From: Sporosarcina sp. D27 | Lineage (GTDB): Bacteria; Bacillota; Bacilli; Bacillales_A; Planococcaceae | Length of the DNA stretch: 64,000 nt | Direction of reading: 5' to 3' | NCBI RefSeq assembly: GCF_000586555.1 | Contig: NZ_AZUC01000047.1 | Location: 372,001 to 436,000, forward strand | Shown: positions 26,691 to 36,250 of the stretch, piece by piece | How the letters are laid out: each line of letters opens with the position of its first letter | How positions within the stretch are numbered: the first letter of the stretch is position 1 | Program-made: the position numbers and the translations under genes | Notes under the pieces: generated by a model | What the model saw: the letters and a program-made list of their open reading frames with translations, nothing else | The model's database searches: none | Told to the model about the DNA's origin: nothing

Positions 26691-27755
26691 TTACTGCTCA
26701 ACAGACAAGCCAAGCAAGTACTCAGCTAAGTCATCCAATTCTTGTTCAGATAGCTGATTTTCAAAAGAAGGCATTGTGTTGCCCGGTTTAACTTTTTGTG
26801 GATTTTTAATCCATTCTTTCAAGTCTTCTTCATTATGTTTTAAGAAACCAGCTACGCGGTTACGGTCACCGAAAGATGCCAGGTTTGGACCTTGAGTTCC
26901 ACCTTCACCAGCACCAGATGTCGCGTGACAACCGATACAGCTTTGCTTAAAGACTTCTTCTCCTGCTGCGTTTGCTACATTGTTTCCATCTTCAGTTGCT
27001 TTCATGTTTTTCGCCCATGCGTTGAACTCATCACGTGGTAAAGTTTTCACTTTGAAATCCATCAGTGAGTGAGACGGTCCGCACAGCTCAGCACATTTAC
27101 CATAGAATACGCCGTCTTTAAGACCTTCTGATTCTTTGTCAAATGTCAGATAGAATTTGTTCAAGTTCTCAACGTTCGTATCCATCTTCCCGCCAATTGC
27201 CGGAATCCAGAAGGAGTGTTTCACGTCTGCCGCTTTTAAGTTAAAGTAGATTTTTTCCTTTGTTGGTACTACGAGCTCTTGAGCTGTCACAATACCAAGT
27301 TCAGGGTATTCGAATTCCCACCAGTAAAGCTTAGCGGTTACATCTACAACAAGGTGTTTAGCTTTTCCATCATCAGTAACTTCTTCCATTGCTTTTACGT
27401 CCCCAAGTTTGTAAGTGTAATATACGGTAGGAACTGCAAGAATGATAATGAGGATAATTGGAATAATAGTCCAAACAAGCTCCAATTTATGGCTACCTTC
27501 AACTTGTTCAGGTATGAAATCCTCACCTAGTTTCGAACGTCTGAAACGAATCAGTGCTACTACATAAATTGCGACTACAACAAGAATGACGAACAGCATG
27601 ATTCCCGAAGCAAGCATCAGTAGTTTAAACTGATCTTTACCTACCTGACCAGCTGGTAGAAGCGTGGATAATTCCTCTTGGCCACATCCTGCTAAAAATA
27701 CAGTCAGAACCGCTAACAAGGAAAAGAGACGCCATTTTTTGAGTCCTTTCATCAT
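26691..27755 (-). CDS. ctaC: Cytochrome c oxidase subunit II with fused cytochrome c domain (CtaC)
   Basis: Lipoprotein of 354 residues: signal peptide with lipobox LAGC (Cys near 24), two membrane helices, the cupredoxin domain with the CuA site (HSFWIPAIGG, CAELCGPSHSLMDF), and a C-terminal cytochrome c domain with CIGCH and axial Met in GNTMPSF. The extra c domain makes this a caa3-type oxidase that takes electrons within the enzyme. It starts the ctaCDEF run; ctaB lies upstream on the same strand with a 97-bp gap. Confidence 0.97.
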   Translation of the reverse strand: MMKGLKKWRLFSLLAVLTVFLAGCGQEELSTLLPAGQVGKDQFKLLMLASGIMLFVILVVVAIYVVALIRFRRSKLGEDFIPEQVEGSHKLELVWTIIPIILIIILAVPTVYYTYKLGDVKAMEEVTDDGKAKHLVVDVTAKLYWWEFEYPELGIVTAQELVVPTKEKIYFNLKAADVKHSFWIPAIGGKMDTNVENLNKFYLTFDKESEGLKDGVFYGKCAELCGPSHSLMDFKVKTLPRDEFNAWAKNMKATEDGNNVANAAGEEVFKQSCIGCHATSGAGEGGTQGPNLASFGDRNRVAGFLKHNEEDLKEWIKNPQKVKPGNTMPSFENQLSEQELDDLAEYLLGLSVEQ

Positions 27756-27852
27756 CGCTTCATAATCCCTCTCTTTCTAATAGTGTTTTCTTCCATCGAG
27801 GAGTGAAGACCTCTCTATAATGAATTCCTGTCAAAGAAAGAATTCCATACAT

Positions 27853-28773
27853 TTAGATGAAAATCGAAAAGATAATCATCGAGACAAAAAGAATTGTCAT
27901 ATAATTCAGCGAGTAGATGAACATGGACGTCGCCCACTTTAAATCATCTTTTACACGGAATCCTTTTAGTGCGAGTAATAACCAACCTACGTTCAACAAT
28001 GTGGCAAGAACTAAAAACGCAGTTCCTAGCTCACTTAGCATGAATGGCAAAGGAAACAACAGCACAACCCATGCAAGCATTGATTTTTTTGTGCGGGCAA
28101 ACCCTTTTACGACAGGTAACATCGGAATCCCGGCTGCTCCGTATTCATCTGTTTTCTTCATAGCAAGCGCGTAAAAATGAGGTGGCTGCCAGACAAACAT
28201 AATTAGAAACAGTGACCAAGCTCCAAGTCCAAGTGACGGTTCCACTGCTGCCCAACCAATTAGTGGTGGAATAGCACCAGACAAACTTCCGACAATCGTA
28301 TTGGATACGTGACGGCGTTTTGACCACATAGAATAGAGAACCACGTAACTGAATACTCCAGCTAGTCCAAGAAGCCCTGTAGTAGCATTTGCAGAAAACA
28401 GCAATATTTCTCCGATAGCTACAAAGCCCAACGCCATGGCGAGCACTGCAGGGGCCTTAAATCGCCCAGTTACTGTTGGTCTAGTTCTTGTCCTCGTCAT
28501 AATCGGATCGATATCACGATCGATCAAGTTATTAAGCGCTGCTGAACCGGCTATGATCAGGGCAGTTCCGAATAGCGTAGCAATCATAAGGTCCAGTCTA
28601 TGTACAAAGCTGATGTTCGCAAACTGGAACGCTAAGAAGAGACCTGTAAATGCAGTAATCAGGTTAGAATTTACAATTCCAATTTTAATAAGTGCTAAAA
28701 AGTCCTTCATGAATGTTGGTGCAATTACTGTTTCCGGTACCCTCTCTGCAGCAGTCGTACGACTATTTGACAT
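27853..28773 (-). CDS. ctaB: Protoheme IX farnesyltransferase (heme O synthase)
   Basis: UbiA-family prenyltransferase that converts heme B to heme O for the oxidase. The 306 residues have about nine helices with the Asp-rich prenyl-diphosphate motif NNLIDRDIDPIMTRTRTRP and the second motif MKKTDEYGAAGIPMLPVVKG. It is first in the minus-strand cta group and divergent from ctaA, as in B. subtilis. Confidence 0.96.
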   Translation of the reverse strand: MSNSRTTAAERVPETVIAPTFMKDFLALIKIGIVNSNLITAFTGLFLAFQFANISFVHRLDLMIATLFGTALIIAGSAALNNLIDRDIDPIMTRTRTRPTVTGRFKAPAVLAMALGFVAIGEILLFSANATTGLLGLAGVFSYVVLYSMWSKRRHVSNTIVGSLSGAIPPLIGWAAVEPSLGLGAWSLFLIMFVWQPPHFYALAMKKTDEYGAAGIPMLPVVKGFARTKKSMLAWVVLLFPLPFMLSELGTAFLVLATLLNVGWLLLALKGFRVKDDLKWATSMFIYSLNYMTILFVSMIIFSIFI

Positions 28774-29093
28774 GTTACTCCCCCTTTCAAAGCCTAATAA
28801 AAATGACCGCTGTACTTAACTATATCGAAAATCCTTCACAATTTCTATACAAAATCGCAATTTGTATAGAATTGCACAATCTCTCGAGGAATTATACAGC
28901 GCACACTCTATAGTAAATCATTCCACCTACCCATTTGTGAAGTTATCAGGTCTTTTTTATGAACATTTTGTGAAAAACAGAACCAATTTTCGTGTTCTTC
29001 GTTTCTGCCATTGTGTTTTAAGGTCTGATTCTCTATCATTAAAAATTAGAGACCTTTCAACGGTCGACATATTATAAAAGAAGGTGTCTTTGT
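28774..29093. promoter_or_regulatory. ctaB/ctaA divergent control region with two ResD-like sites
   Basis: This 320-bp gene-free stretch separates the two heme-modification genes. TTTGTGAA occurs twice in the same orientation, at 28934 and 28967, 33 bp apart, close to three helical turns. That resembles the TTTGTGAAT-like site described for ResD, which activates cta genes in B. subtilis. Nearer to ctaA, TATTAT (29069) is a possible -10 without a good -35, fitting activator dependence. An imperfect dyad TCTCTA/TAGAGA lies at about 29030-29052. All assignments are from motif resemblance. Confidence 0.42.
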
Positions 29094-30005
29094 TTGAAAC
29101 GATACAACTACTTAAAATGGTTTGCGGTAGCTGCGACAATTGGGATGCTGCTCATCCTGCTCGGCGGTGCGCTCGTTACGAAAACAGACAGCGGTATGGG
29201 CTGTGGAAGACATTGGCCTGGCTGTAATGGACAACTCATTCCGGACGAGATTACCGCAGAAGTTCTCATTGAGTTTTCTCATCGCCTCGTTACAGGTGCT
29301 GTCGGAATTTTAATAGTGATTTTATCTGTATGGTCATGGAAAGCAATTGGACATGTTCGCGAAACTAAATTTCTTTCGGTTATGGCCTTATTTTTCCTCA
29401 TTTTACAAGCACTCATTGGAGCAGCACAGGTCAAATGGGGACAAGGGGATTTTATCCTCGCTCTGCATTTCGGAATTTCATTGATTTCTTTTGCGGCCGT
29501 CTTGCTTCTCACCCTTCTCATATTTGAAGTGGATAAAAAGTTCGATGCCGACAAGATTCAAGTTGGATCCAAATTGAAATTCCATACAATCGGGGTTACC
29601 GTCTACTCGTACATCGTCATTTATACAGGTGCTCTTGTTCGGCATACAGAATCCAGTCTCGCCTGTGCAGATTGGCCACTTTGTAGAAATGATCAGTTCG
29701 AGCTTCCTTCCAATCTAAATGAATGGGTACAAATGGGACATCGAACTGCAGCTGCACTGATTGTTATCTGGCTTGTGTACATTGCCATCCTGGTTTGGCG
29801 TAACTATCGTGACCAAAAAGTATTGGTATGGGGCTGGTCGATTGCATTGATACTTGTTCTTGCGCAAGCAACGACTGGTATGCTGTCCATCTTCACCCGG
29901 TTGAACCTTACAATCGCATTGCTCCATTCCTTATTCGTGACATTATTATTCGGATTGCTGACTTACATGATTTTGTTACTATCCAGAGTACGAATTCAAA
30001 AATAA
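29094..30005 (+). CDS. ctaA: Heme A synthase
   Basis: Oxidises the C8 methyl of heme O to give heme A, using a membrane electron transfer chain. The 303 residues have eight helices in two four-helix halves. Conserved heme-ligand histidines are in [10 protein letters not shown] and LHFGISL of the first half and in MGHRTAAAL and LLHSLFV of the second. The loop cysteine pairs typical of Bacillus CtaA are visible: CGRHWPGC and CADWPLC. The start is TTG with AAGGTG seven bases upstream. It is divergent from ctaB and ends at a strong terminator. Confidence 0.95.
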   Translation: MKRYNYLKWFAVAATIGMLLILLGGALVTKTDSGMGCGRHWPGCNGQLIPDEITAEVLIEFSHRLVTGAVGILIVILSVWSWKAIGHVRETKFLSVMALFFLILQALIGAAQVKWGQGDFILALHFGISLISFAAVLLLTLLIFEVDKKFDADKIQVGSKLKFHTIGVTVYSYIVIYTGALVRHTESSLACADWPLCRNDQFELPSNLNEWVQMGHRTAAALIVIWLVYIAILVWRNYRDQKVLVWGWSIALILVLAQATTGMLSIFTRLNLTIALLHSLFVTLLFGLLTYMILLLSRVRIQK

Positions 30006-30006
30006 T

Positions 30007-30047
30007 AAAAAAACAGCCACTCGAGTTTTCTGAGCGGCTGTTTTTTT
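30007..30047 (+). terminator. Terminator after ctaA
   Basis: AAAAAAACAGCC pairs with GGCTGTTTTTTT around a partly paired CTCGAG...CTGAG loop. The T-run follows directly. Confidence 0.88.
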
Positions 30048-30116
30048 GTGGTTTCTATTTGATTGGAGTGCGAACGATTGGTCAATTAGGTTATGACTTG
30101 TACATTTTCTTACGGG

Positions 30117-30335
30117 TTATGAGCACTTCTCGGCTTTTATGATCACTTTCCGCGGGTTATGAGCACTTTCCTGTTTTTATGATCACTTTCCGCGGGTTAT
30201 GAGCACTTTCCTGCTTTTATGATCACTTTCCACGGGTTATGAGCACTTTCCTGTTTTTATGATCACTTTCCGCGGGTTATGAGCATATAACTATCCCCAA
30301 GTTTTATGAGCACACCAATCACTGCATGTGCTCAT
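30117..30335 (+). repeat. Array of 20-bp-phased TTATGAKCAC repeats, closed by an inverted copy
   Basis: Nine units begin exactly every 20 bp from 30117 to 30277. Each opens with TTATGAGCA or TTATGATCA, mostly followed by CTTTCC and a variable end. G and T at position seven alternate strictly, so the higher-order unit is 40 bp. A further copy at 30304 is out of phase, and its ATGAGCACA (30306-30314) faces an inverted TGTGCTCAT (30327-30335) across 12 bp. The surrounding 30048-30388 contains no gene I can support. A related array lies at 56870-57029. Function unknown. Confidence 0.9.
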
Positions 30336-30388
30336 TCTCACCTAGTACCAGTATTCAACTAGCACTCACTAAACAAGCGCATCCCCAA

Positions 30389-33300
30389 TCAATGCTCGAG
30401 TTCAATCAGCAAATCTCCCGTTGAAATCGCTTCACCTGGGGTTACATGAATTTCTTTTACGATACCGTCATATGGCGTTTGGATCGTTGTTTCCATCTTC
30501 ATCGCTTCAGTGATTAACAAGTGTTGACCTCGGCGGACACGATCTCCTCTCTCAACAGCGAGCTGCAGAACCGTACCAGGCATCGTCGCAGCGATATGGG
30601 CGTCATTACCAGGATCCGCTTTTTGCTTTTTCACAGAATCCGTTTCAACACTAACATCTTGAATGACCACTTCACGTGGCTGTCCGTTCATCTCAAAGTA
30701 AACGACACGTGTTCCGTCTGCTTGAGGTTCACCGATGGAAACGAGCTTAACAATGAGCGTCTTCCCTACTTCAATCTCGACCTCAATCTCCTCACCTAAT
30801 CTCATACCATATAGGAATTCAGGCGTTTGAATGACAGATAGGTTACCAAAGTCTTTATACATCGCCAGATATTCTTCAAATACTTTCGGATACAACGAAT
30901 ACGCTAATGCGTCATGTATGGTTGCTGGTTTCTCCAGTTCCCCATTGAGTTTTTCAATGACTTGTTCAAAATCAACAGGTTCTAGTAACTCCCCTGGACG
31001 CACAGTTAACGGCTTACGTCCTTTTAACACGACCTTCTGTAATTCCTCTGGGAATCCACCATAAGGCTGACCGATGTACCCTTCAAAAAACTCAATGACA
31101 GACTCTGGGAAGTCAATCGAGTTTCCTCTAGCAAGTACCGCATCTTCATCCAAATCATTTTGGACCATAAACAGCGCCATATCTCCAACAACTTTGGACG
31201 AAGGTGTCACTTTCACAATATCCCCGAACAACATATTGACGCGGGAGAACATTTCTTTAACTTCTTTCCAACGATTTCCGAGTCCGACACCCTTCGCTTG
31301 TTGCTGTAAATTGGAGTATTGACCACCCGGCATTTCATGGACGTACACTTCAGAATGCGGACTGATCATACCACTTTCAAAGTGAGTATAGTACTCACGC
31401 ACGTCCTCCCAGTAGAAGGATAACTCTTCAAGTGCTTGAACATTTGTACGGACTCCACGGCCACCATACTGCAACGCATAGTAAAGCGAGTTAGCTGAAG
31501 GTTGGGAAGTGAGTCCAGACATGGCACCAAGTGCAGTATCGACAATATCGACACCTGCTTCAATAGCGCGTGTATACATGGCGATTCCGTTACCACTTGT
31601 ATCATGAGAATGTAAGTGGATCGGGATATCGACGGTTGCTTTCAATTCAGAAATAAGTTGATATGCCGCTTCAGGCTTCAACAAACCAGCCATATCTTTC
31701 AAGGACAGAATATGGGCCCCTGCATTCTCAAGCTCTTTCGCCATTTCTTTATAGTAAGCAATCGTATATTTAGTCCTCATCGGATCTAATACATCCCCTG
31801 TGTAACAAAGAGCGGCTTCGGCAACTTTACCTTCTTGACGTACTGCATCGATTGCTACTTCCATCCCCTTGATCCAGTTCAAACTATCGAAAATACGGAA
31901 TACGTCAATGCCCGCAGCTGCAGACTCTTTAACAAATTCCCGGATCACATTATCCGGATAGTTCTTGTAGCCAACTGCATTTGCTCCTCTAAATAGCATT
32001 TGGAACAATACGTTCGGGATTTGCTTGCGGAGCACTGCAAGTCGCTCCCACGGATCTTCTTTTAAGAAACGGTATGAAACGTCAAACGTCGCACCGCCCC
32101 ACATTTCAAATGAGAATAGATCGGGCATCAAGCGGGCAGATTCTGCAGCTATATTCGTCATATCCGCCGTCCGGACACGTGTTGCAAGTAATGACTGATG
32201 GGCATCACGGAATGTGGTGTCTGTTAGTAACACATCTTCCTGTTCTTTGACCCATTTTGCTAACCCTTCTGGTCCTCTTTCATCCAGAATTTGTTTGGTT
32301 CCTTGCTTAGGAGGACTAGTCAAATCAACTTCAGGTTTGCGGGGAACTGCAAATACAGGTTTTGATTGCCGCCCGATTCCTGGGAATCCATTTACAGTAA
32401 TTGTACCTAAGTAATTTAACACCTTCGTTCCCCGGTCTTTTCTGACTGGAAATTCAAATAATTCCGGAGCTGCATCTATGAAATTCGTCGTATAATCTCC
32501 TGTTAAGAAACTTTCATGACGGACAACATTTGCAAGGAAAGGAATATTTGTCTTAATCCCGCGGATGCGGAACTCTTGTAAGTTCCTGTCCATTTTGGAT
32601 GCAGCTTCCCGAAACGTCATTCCCCATGTTGAAACTTTTACAAGCAACGAATCATAGTACGGAGTAATAACGGCTCCTTGGAATCCATTTCCTGCATCGA
32701 GACGGACACCAAATCCACCACCTGATCGGTAAACGGATAATTTCCCTGTATCAGGCATGAAATCGTTCAAAGGGTCTTCAGTTGTTACGCGTGCTTGTAT
32801 TGCATATCCAAACAGAGGAATATCCTCTTGTGCCGGAACAGCTGACTGTCCAGTATGGAGATTCTCTCCGTCTGCAATAAAGATTTGTGTATGGACGATA
32901 TCAATACCAGTTACCATTTCCGAAATCGTATGTTCAACTTGAATACGCGGATTGACTTCAATAAAGTAAAACTCATCATTTGCGACTAAAAATTCAACTG
33001 TCCCCGCATTTATGTAGTTTACATTTGACATGAGTTTAACCGCTGAATCACAAATAGCTTGTCTTAAATCATCAGACAATGAAATCGAAGGTGCAATTTC
33101 CACCAACTTTTGGTGGCGACGCTGTACTGAACAATCCCGTTCATACAGATGCACGATATTGCCGTGAGTGTCACCTAAGATCTGCACTTCAATATGTTTT
33201 GGTTCTCTAATCAGTTTTTCAACGTATACTTCGTCGGATCCGAATGCTGACTTCGCTTCAGATTTCGCACGATTATAAGATTCCTGAACTTCATCGGCAT

Positions 33301-33826
33301 GCTCCACAATTCGCATCCCACGTCCGCCACCGCCAAGTGATGCTTTGATGATAATCGGATAACCATGAGAAGTCCCAAACGCTTCCACTTCTTCAATGGA
33401 GTAGACGGGCCCATCTGTACCTGGGATAACAGGGATCCCTGCTTGTATTGCTTGTGAACGCGCTTTCACTTTATCGCCAAACATCTCAAGATGACGAGAA
33501 GTCGGTCCAATAAAAATGATTCCTTCTTTTTCAAGACGTGCAGCAAACTCTTCGTTTTCTGCTAAAAAACCGTAACCTGGATGCACGGCATTAGCACCCG
33601 AACGTTTGGCGATTTCAATAATCCCATCGATGTCAAGATACGCATCGATTGGTTTCTTTCCTTCACCAATCAGATAGGATTCATCTGCTTTGTAACGATG
33701 AAACGACCCTCGGTCTTCTGCCGAATAAATCCCTACTGTTGGAATTTGAAGTTCAGTACACGCTCTGAAAATACGAATTGCAATTTCCCCACGGTTTGCA
33801 ACCAGAATCTTTTTAATGGATTTCAT
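30389..33826 (-). CDS. pycA: Pyruvate carboxylase
   Basis: ATP- and biotin-dependent carboxylation of pyruvate to oxaloacetate, replenishing the TCA cycle. The 1145 residues contain biotin carboxylase (KKILVANRGEIAIRIFRA at the start, GGGGRGMRIV ATP loop), the carboxyltransferase TIM barrel (TTFRDAHQSLLATRVRT, HLHSHDTSGNG), and the C-terminal biotinyl domain with EAMKMET. I used the ATG at 33826. A GTG at 33832 has better spacing from AAAAGGG and would add two residues, and a GTG at 33841 is too close to it. The gene lies between ftsW and ctaA, as in B. subtilis. No convincing terminator follows it before the repeat array. Confidence 0.96.
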   Translation of the reverse strand: MKSIKKILVANRGEIAIRIFRACTELQIPTVGIYSAEDRGSFHRYKADESYLIGEGKKPIDAYLDIDGIIEIAKRSGANAVHPGYGFLAENEEFAARLEKEGIIFIGPTSRHLEMFGDKVKARSQAIQAGIPVIPGTDGPVYSIEEVEAFGTSHGYPIIIKASLGGGGRGMRIVEHADEVQESYNRAKSEAKSAFGSDEVYVEKLIREPKHIEVQILGDTHGNIVHLYERDCSVQRRHQKLVEIAPSISLSDDLRQAICDSAVKLMSNVNYINAGTVEFLVANDEFYFIEVNPRIQVEHTISEMVTGIDIVHTQIFIADGENLHTGQSAVPAQEDIPLFGYAIQARVTTEDPLNDFMPDTGKLSVYRSGGGFGVRLDAGNGFQGAVITPYYDSLLVKVSTWGMTFREAASKMDRNLQEFRIRGIKTNIPFLANVVRHESFLTGDYTTNFIDAAPELFEFPVRKDRGTKVLNYLGTITVNGFPGIGRQSKPVFAVPRKPEVDLTSPPKQGTKQILDERGPEGLAKWVKEQEDVLLTDTTFRDAHQSLLATRVRTADMTNIAAESARLMPDLFSFEMWGGATFDVSYRFLKEDPWERLAVLRKQIPNVLFQMLFRGANAVGYKNYPDNVIREFVKESAAAGIDVFRIFDSLNWIKGMEVAIDAVRQEGKVAEAALCYTGDVLDPMRTKYTIAYYKEMAKELENAGAHILSLKDMAGLLKPEAAYQLISELKATVDIPIHLHSHDTSGNGIAMYTRAIEAGVDIVDTALGAMSGLTSQPSANSLYYALQYGGRGVRTNVQALEELSFYWEDVREYYTHFESGMISPHSEVYVHEMPGGQYSNLQQQAKGVGLGNRWKEVKEMFSRVNMLFGDIVKVTPSSKVVGDMALFMVQNDLDEDAVLARGNSIDFPESVIEFFEGYIGQPYGGFPEELQKVVLKGRKPLTVRPGELLEPVDFEQVIEKLNGELEKPATIHDALAYSLYPKVFEEYLAMYKDFGNLSVIQTPEFLYGMRLGEEIEVEIEVGKTLIVKLVSIGEPQADGTRVVYFEMNGQPREVVIQDVSVETDSVKKQKADPGNDAHIAATMPGTVLQLAVERGDRVRRGQHLLITEAMKMETTIQTPYDGIVKEIHVTPGEAISTGDLLIELEH

Positions 33827-33849
33827 TTCCACGTTAGGCACGCCCTTTT

Positions 33850-35013
33850 CTATTTATTTTTCTCATATCTAGTGAACATTGAAACATTCATCAATATTCC
33901 TAAAGCTAAAGATAACAGAATAATCGAAGTTCCGCCATAACTAATAAAGGGAAGCGTGACACCCGTCAATGGAATGAGCCCTGTCACCCCACCGAGATTG
34001 ATGAACGTTTGAATACCAATGAGGGCACCAATACCTGAAGCAAGCATTCTAGCATGGGGATCTTTAGTAGATAACGCAATCCAAAAAGCACGTACTACTA
34101 AAAACCCTAATCCTCCGATTACAAGGATCGTTCCAAAGATACCAAGTTCTTCAGCGATGATCGCCATGATGAAATCGGTATGCGGTTCAGGCAAATATCC
34201 CATTTTTTGAACTGAGTTTCCTAGTCCAAGTCCAAGTAGACCTCCTGCACCGATTGCAATGTAGCCATTCACAATTTGAAGTCCAGATCCTTGTATATAT
34301 TGGAATGGGTCGCGATAGGCTGTAAAACGCCCCATACGACTTCCTGTCATAACAGAATCCCAAGAGAAAAATAAAACGATCCCTACAAGAACTAGGATTG
34401 CAGCAACAAACAAACTCAACTTTCCGAAAGTCTTGACGTTTATGCCGCTTGCGGCCATTACGCATATGGATGTTGCAATAATGATAAAGGTTGCCCCGAT
34501 ATCAGTTTCCATCATAACGGACCCAACTGCGAAACCTAATATAATGACCGGGGGTACGATCGCTGTATTAATACTGTTGATTGTTCCAGCATCGTACTTA
34601 TTTGCAAACACACCTGCAAAATATATAATCATCACAATTTTTGCAAGTTCAGAAGGTTGTATGCTCCCTACCGGAAGATTAATCCAGGATTGTGAGCCTA
34701 CTTCTCCACCAAATCCAATGAAATGAACAAGAAACAGCAACAATAGCATGACAGCAACAGTCACTACCATAAAATACTTTTTACGGTATAGTTTGTATGG
34801 TAGAAAAGCCGTAAAGAAAAATCCCAGAATTGCGATAATCACACTCACAAGCTGCTGGTTAAAAAACTTATCAGGCTCCCAGCCATATCGATTCACAGCC
34901 CATACCATACTGGAACTGTAAATCATGACAAGCCCAAAAAGACAAAGTACTAGATATGTAAAAAACAATGGAAAATCAAAATGGCGAAATATTCGCTTTG
35001 CATAACTTTTCAA
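33850..35013 (-). CDS. ftsW: Peptidoglycan polymerase FtsW (SEDS family)
   Basis: SEDS glycosyltransferase that polymerises septal peptidoglycan with its class B PBP partner. The 387 residues have about ten membrane helices. Seen are the QSWINLPVGSIQPSELAKI segment with the conserved Gln/Pro/Ser/Glu, EPHTDFIMAIIAEELGIFG, and the C-terminal LIPLTGVTLPFISYGGTSII. The location next to pycA matches B. subtilis ftsW (ylaO). A RodA or SpoVE paralogue is less likely on synteny. Confidence 0.93.
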   Translation of the reverse strand: MKSYAKRIFRHFDFPLFFTYLVLCLFGLVMIYSSSMVWAVNRYGWEPDKFFNQQLVSVIIAILGFFFTAFLPYKLYRKKYFMVVTVAVMLLLLFLVHFIGFGGEVGSQSWINLPVGSIQPSELAKIVMIIYFAGVFANKYDAGTINSINTAIVPPVIILGFAVGSVMMETDIGATFIIIATSICVMAASGINVKTFGKLSLFVAAILVLVGIVLFFSWDSVMTGSRMGRFTAYRDPFQYIQGSGLQIVNGYIAIGAGGLLGLGLGNSVQKMGYLPEPHTDFIMAIIAEELGIFGTILVIGGLGFLVVRAFWIALSTKDPHARMLASGIGALIGIQTFINLGGVTGLIPLTGVTLPFISYGGTSIILLSLALGILMNVSMFTRYEKNK

Positions 35014-35033
35014 GAAAACCCCTCGTATCTGTA

Positions 35034-35066
35034 AATAAAAAACTCAAACTTTAGGTTAGTTTGAGT
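35034..35066 (-). terminator. Terminator after ylaN
   Basis: On the minus strand ACTCAAAC and GTTTGAGT pair over a nine-base loop and are followed by TTTTTTATTT. It lies between ylaN and ftsW, so ftsW probably needs its own promoter. Confidence 0.78.
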
Positions 35067-35073
35067 CTTTTGT

Positions 35074-35355
35074 TTATTTTTTTATGCTCAGTTCATGTAA
35101 GATGTTCATTTCCTTCTCTAAAGCAGAAAGTATGTTCTTTCCACGCTCTCGCTCAATAAGACCAAGCTTTACAGCAAAGTCAATTTCACGAGACAGCCCA
35201 TACATTTGCGTGTCCAATACTTCCTCATATAGAGGACATTGCGGCATCGTCAAATGATCCATCTGCACTTTAATAAGTTGGGCAATTTTGTCTGCATCCG
35301 CCTGCAGCTGCATTATGGCTTTTTCCTGATAAGTTTCCTGTACTTCTATATCCAT
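35074..35355 (-). CDS. ylaN: YlaN family protein (DUF1507), iron homeostasis factor
   Basis: Small helical protein of 93 residues; the match with YlaN is clear ([39 protein letters not shown]). In B. subtilis YlaN interacts with Fur and is needed when iron is scarce. It is followed by its own terminator and faces ylaL across about 180 bp. Confidence 0.92.
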   Translation of the reverse strand: MDIEVQETYQEKAIMQLQADADKIAQLIKVQMDHLTMPQCPLYEEVLDTQMYGLSREIDFAVKLGLIERERGKNILSALEKEMNILHELSIKK

Positions 35356-35476
35356 GAGGACGCCCCCATTACTCTTATTTCAGCAAGCTGCTATAGAGTA
35401 AATTGTAGCTGTACAAAGCTGAAATTGCAAGTATTTCCCGTAGTGTTCTAACGACTTATAGCCAGATAACTTCCGA

Positions 35477-35506
35477 TTGAGAACAAATAGAGGTATACTG
35501 TAATAT
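35477..35506 (+). promoter_or_regulatory. Sigma-A-type promoter for ylaL
   Basis: TTGAGA and TAATAT with an 18-bp spacer, about 30 bp before the GTG start; GGGAGGA follows as ribosome site. Confidence 0.55.
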
Positions 35507-35534
35507 AGAAACGAATGAGCTGGGAGGATTTATT

Positions 35535-36032
35535 GTGGAAACAATTGTACCGATTAAAGGGAATGTGAAACATACGATTACGCTCGATCCAACTGTCTGG
35601 ATTTTCGATGACAGACGACTCGACTTAGAGACCTACTTTACTACTGAGGTTGAAGAGTTTGATGAAATGGAAGACTATAAAGAACGAATGGGGAAGCATT
35701 GGTCCCGTGAAATTATGGAAGGCGCAACCTATCCTCCAACATTGAAATCCGAAAAAAAATATGAGAAACAAAAAATGTTAACAGGTACATTCGGTATCAT
35801 TTTTGAGCCATTCTTAAACAATGCGATTCCGGCAGAGGATGCAACAACGATCACTTTTGAAACAGCAGATGGAGAGCATAGTTTCCCCATTGAAGATGCA
35901 GCGAACCTGCTCTTTCAGTTCAGTCTGGAAGGTAAACCGCTGAAAGAAGATGGTCCGATTCATGTTTTACTAAAAGATGGCTCAACTCGAAAGAATCCAA
36001 TCCGTAATGTTACGGCAATTCGCATTAGCTAA
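35535..36032 (+). CDS. ylaL: YlaL-like conserved hypothetical protein
   Basis: Soluble acidic protein of 165 residues. Position between ylaN and ylaI and general length fit B. subtilis YlaL; I recognise no catalytic motif. Features include LDPTVWIFDDRRLDLETYF near residues 17-35 and a GTFGIIFEPFLNNAIPA stretch near 93-109. Some relatives carry a peptidyl-prolyl isomerase label that the sequence does not explain. GTG start with GGGAGGA six bases ahead. It is translated with ylaI 14 bases downstream. Confidence 0.6.
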   Translation: METIVPIKGNVKHTITLDPTVWIFDDRRLDLETYFTTEVEEFDEMEDYKERMGKHWSREIMEGATYPPTLKSEKKYEKQKMLTGTFGIIFEPFLNNAIPAEDATTITFETADGEHSFPIEDAANLLFQFSLEGKPLKEDGPIHVLLKDGSTRKNPIRNVTAIRIS

Positions 36033-36046
36033 AGAGAGGTGCAACG

Positions 36047-36250
36047 ATGCGTGTTAAATGTGTAATGTGTGATGAAATCGGTAAACTAAGCGACGAGGAT
36101 CCACTCGCAAAGAAATTACGCAATCGTCCAATTCATACGTATATGTGTGAACCTTGCAGAGATCGTATTGGTGAGTTGACTAAATTGCGGATAGCAACAG
36201 GAAAATTCACTTTCCGTCGAAGTTCCCATCCAGCTGAAATTGAATTTTAA
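36047..36250 (+). CDS. ylaI: YlaI family zinc-ribbon protein (DUF2197)
   Basis: Small protein of 67 residues with two Cys pairs, CVMC near the start and CEPC near residue 35, likely forming a zinc site. It matches DUF2197/YlaI (MRVKCVMCDEIGKL, HTYMCEPCRDRI). Function not known. An AGAGAGGTG site precedes the ATG, and the stop runs into the bidirectional terminator shared with ylaH. Confidence 0.85.
   Translation: MRVKCVMCDEIGKLSDEDPLAKKLRNRPIHTYMCEPCRDRIGELTKLRIATGKFTFRRSSHPAEIEF

Noticed and set aside
30117-30300. DnaA-box cluster or replication origin
   Set aside because: The core TTATGAKCAC resembles TTATNCACA but needs two extra bases between TTAT and CAC; no dnaA, dnaN or AT-rich unwinding region is nearby.
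30117-30335. CRISPR array
   Set aside because: Units are contiguous at 20 bp with at most a few variable bases; there are no spacers of 25-40 bp, and no cas genes occur in the window.
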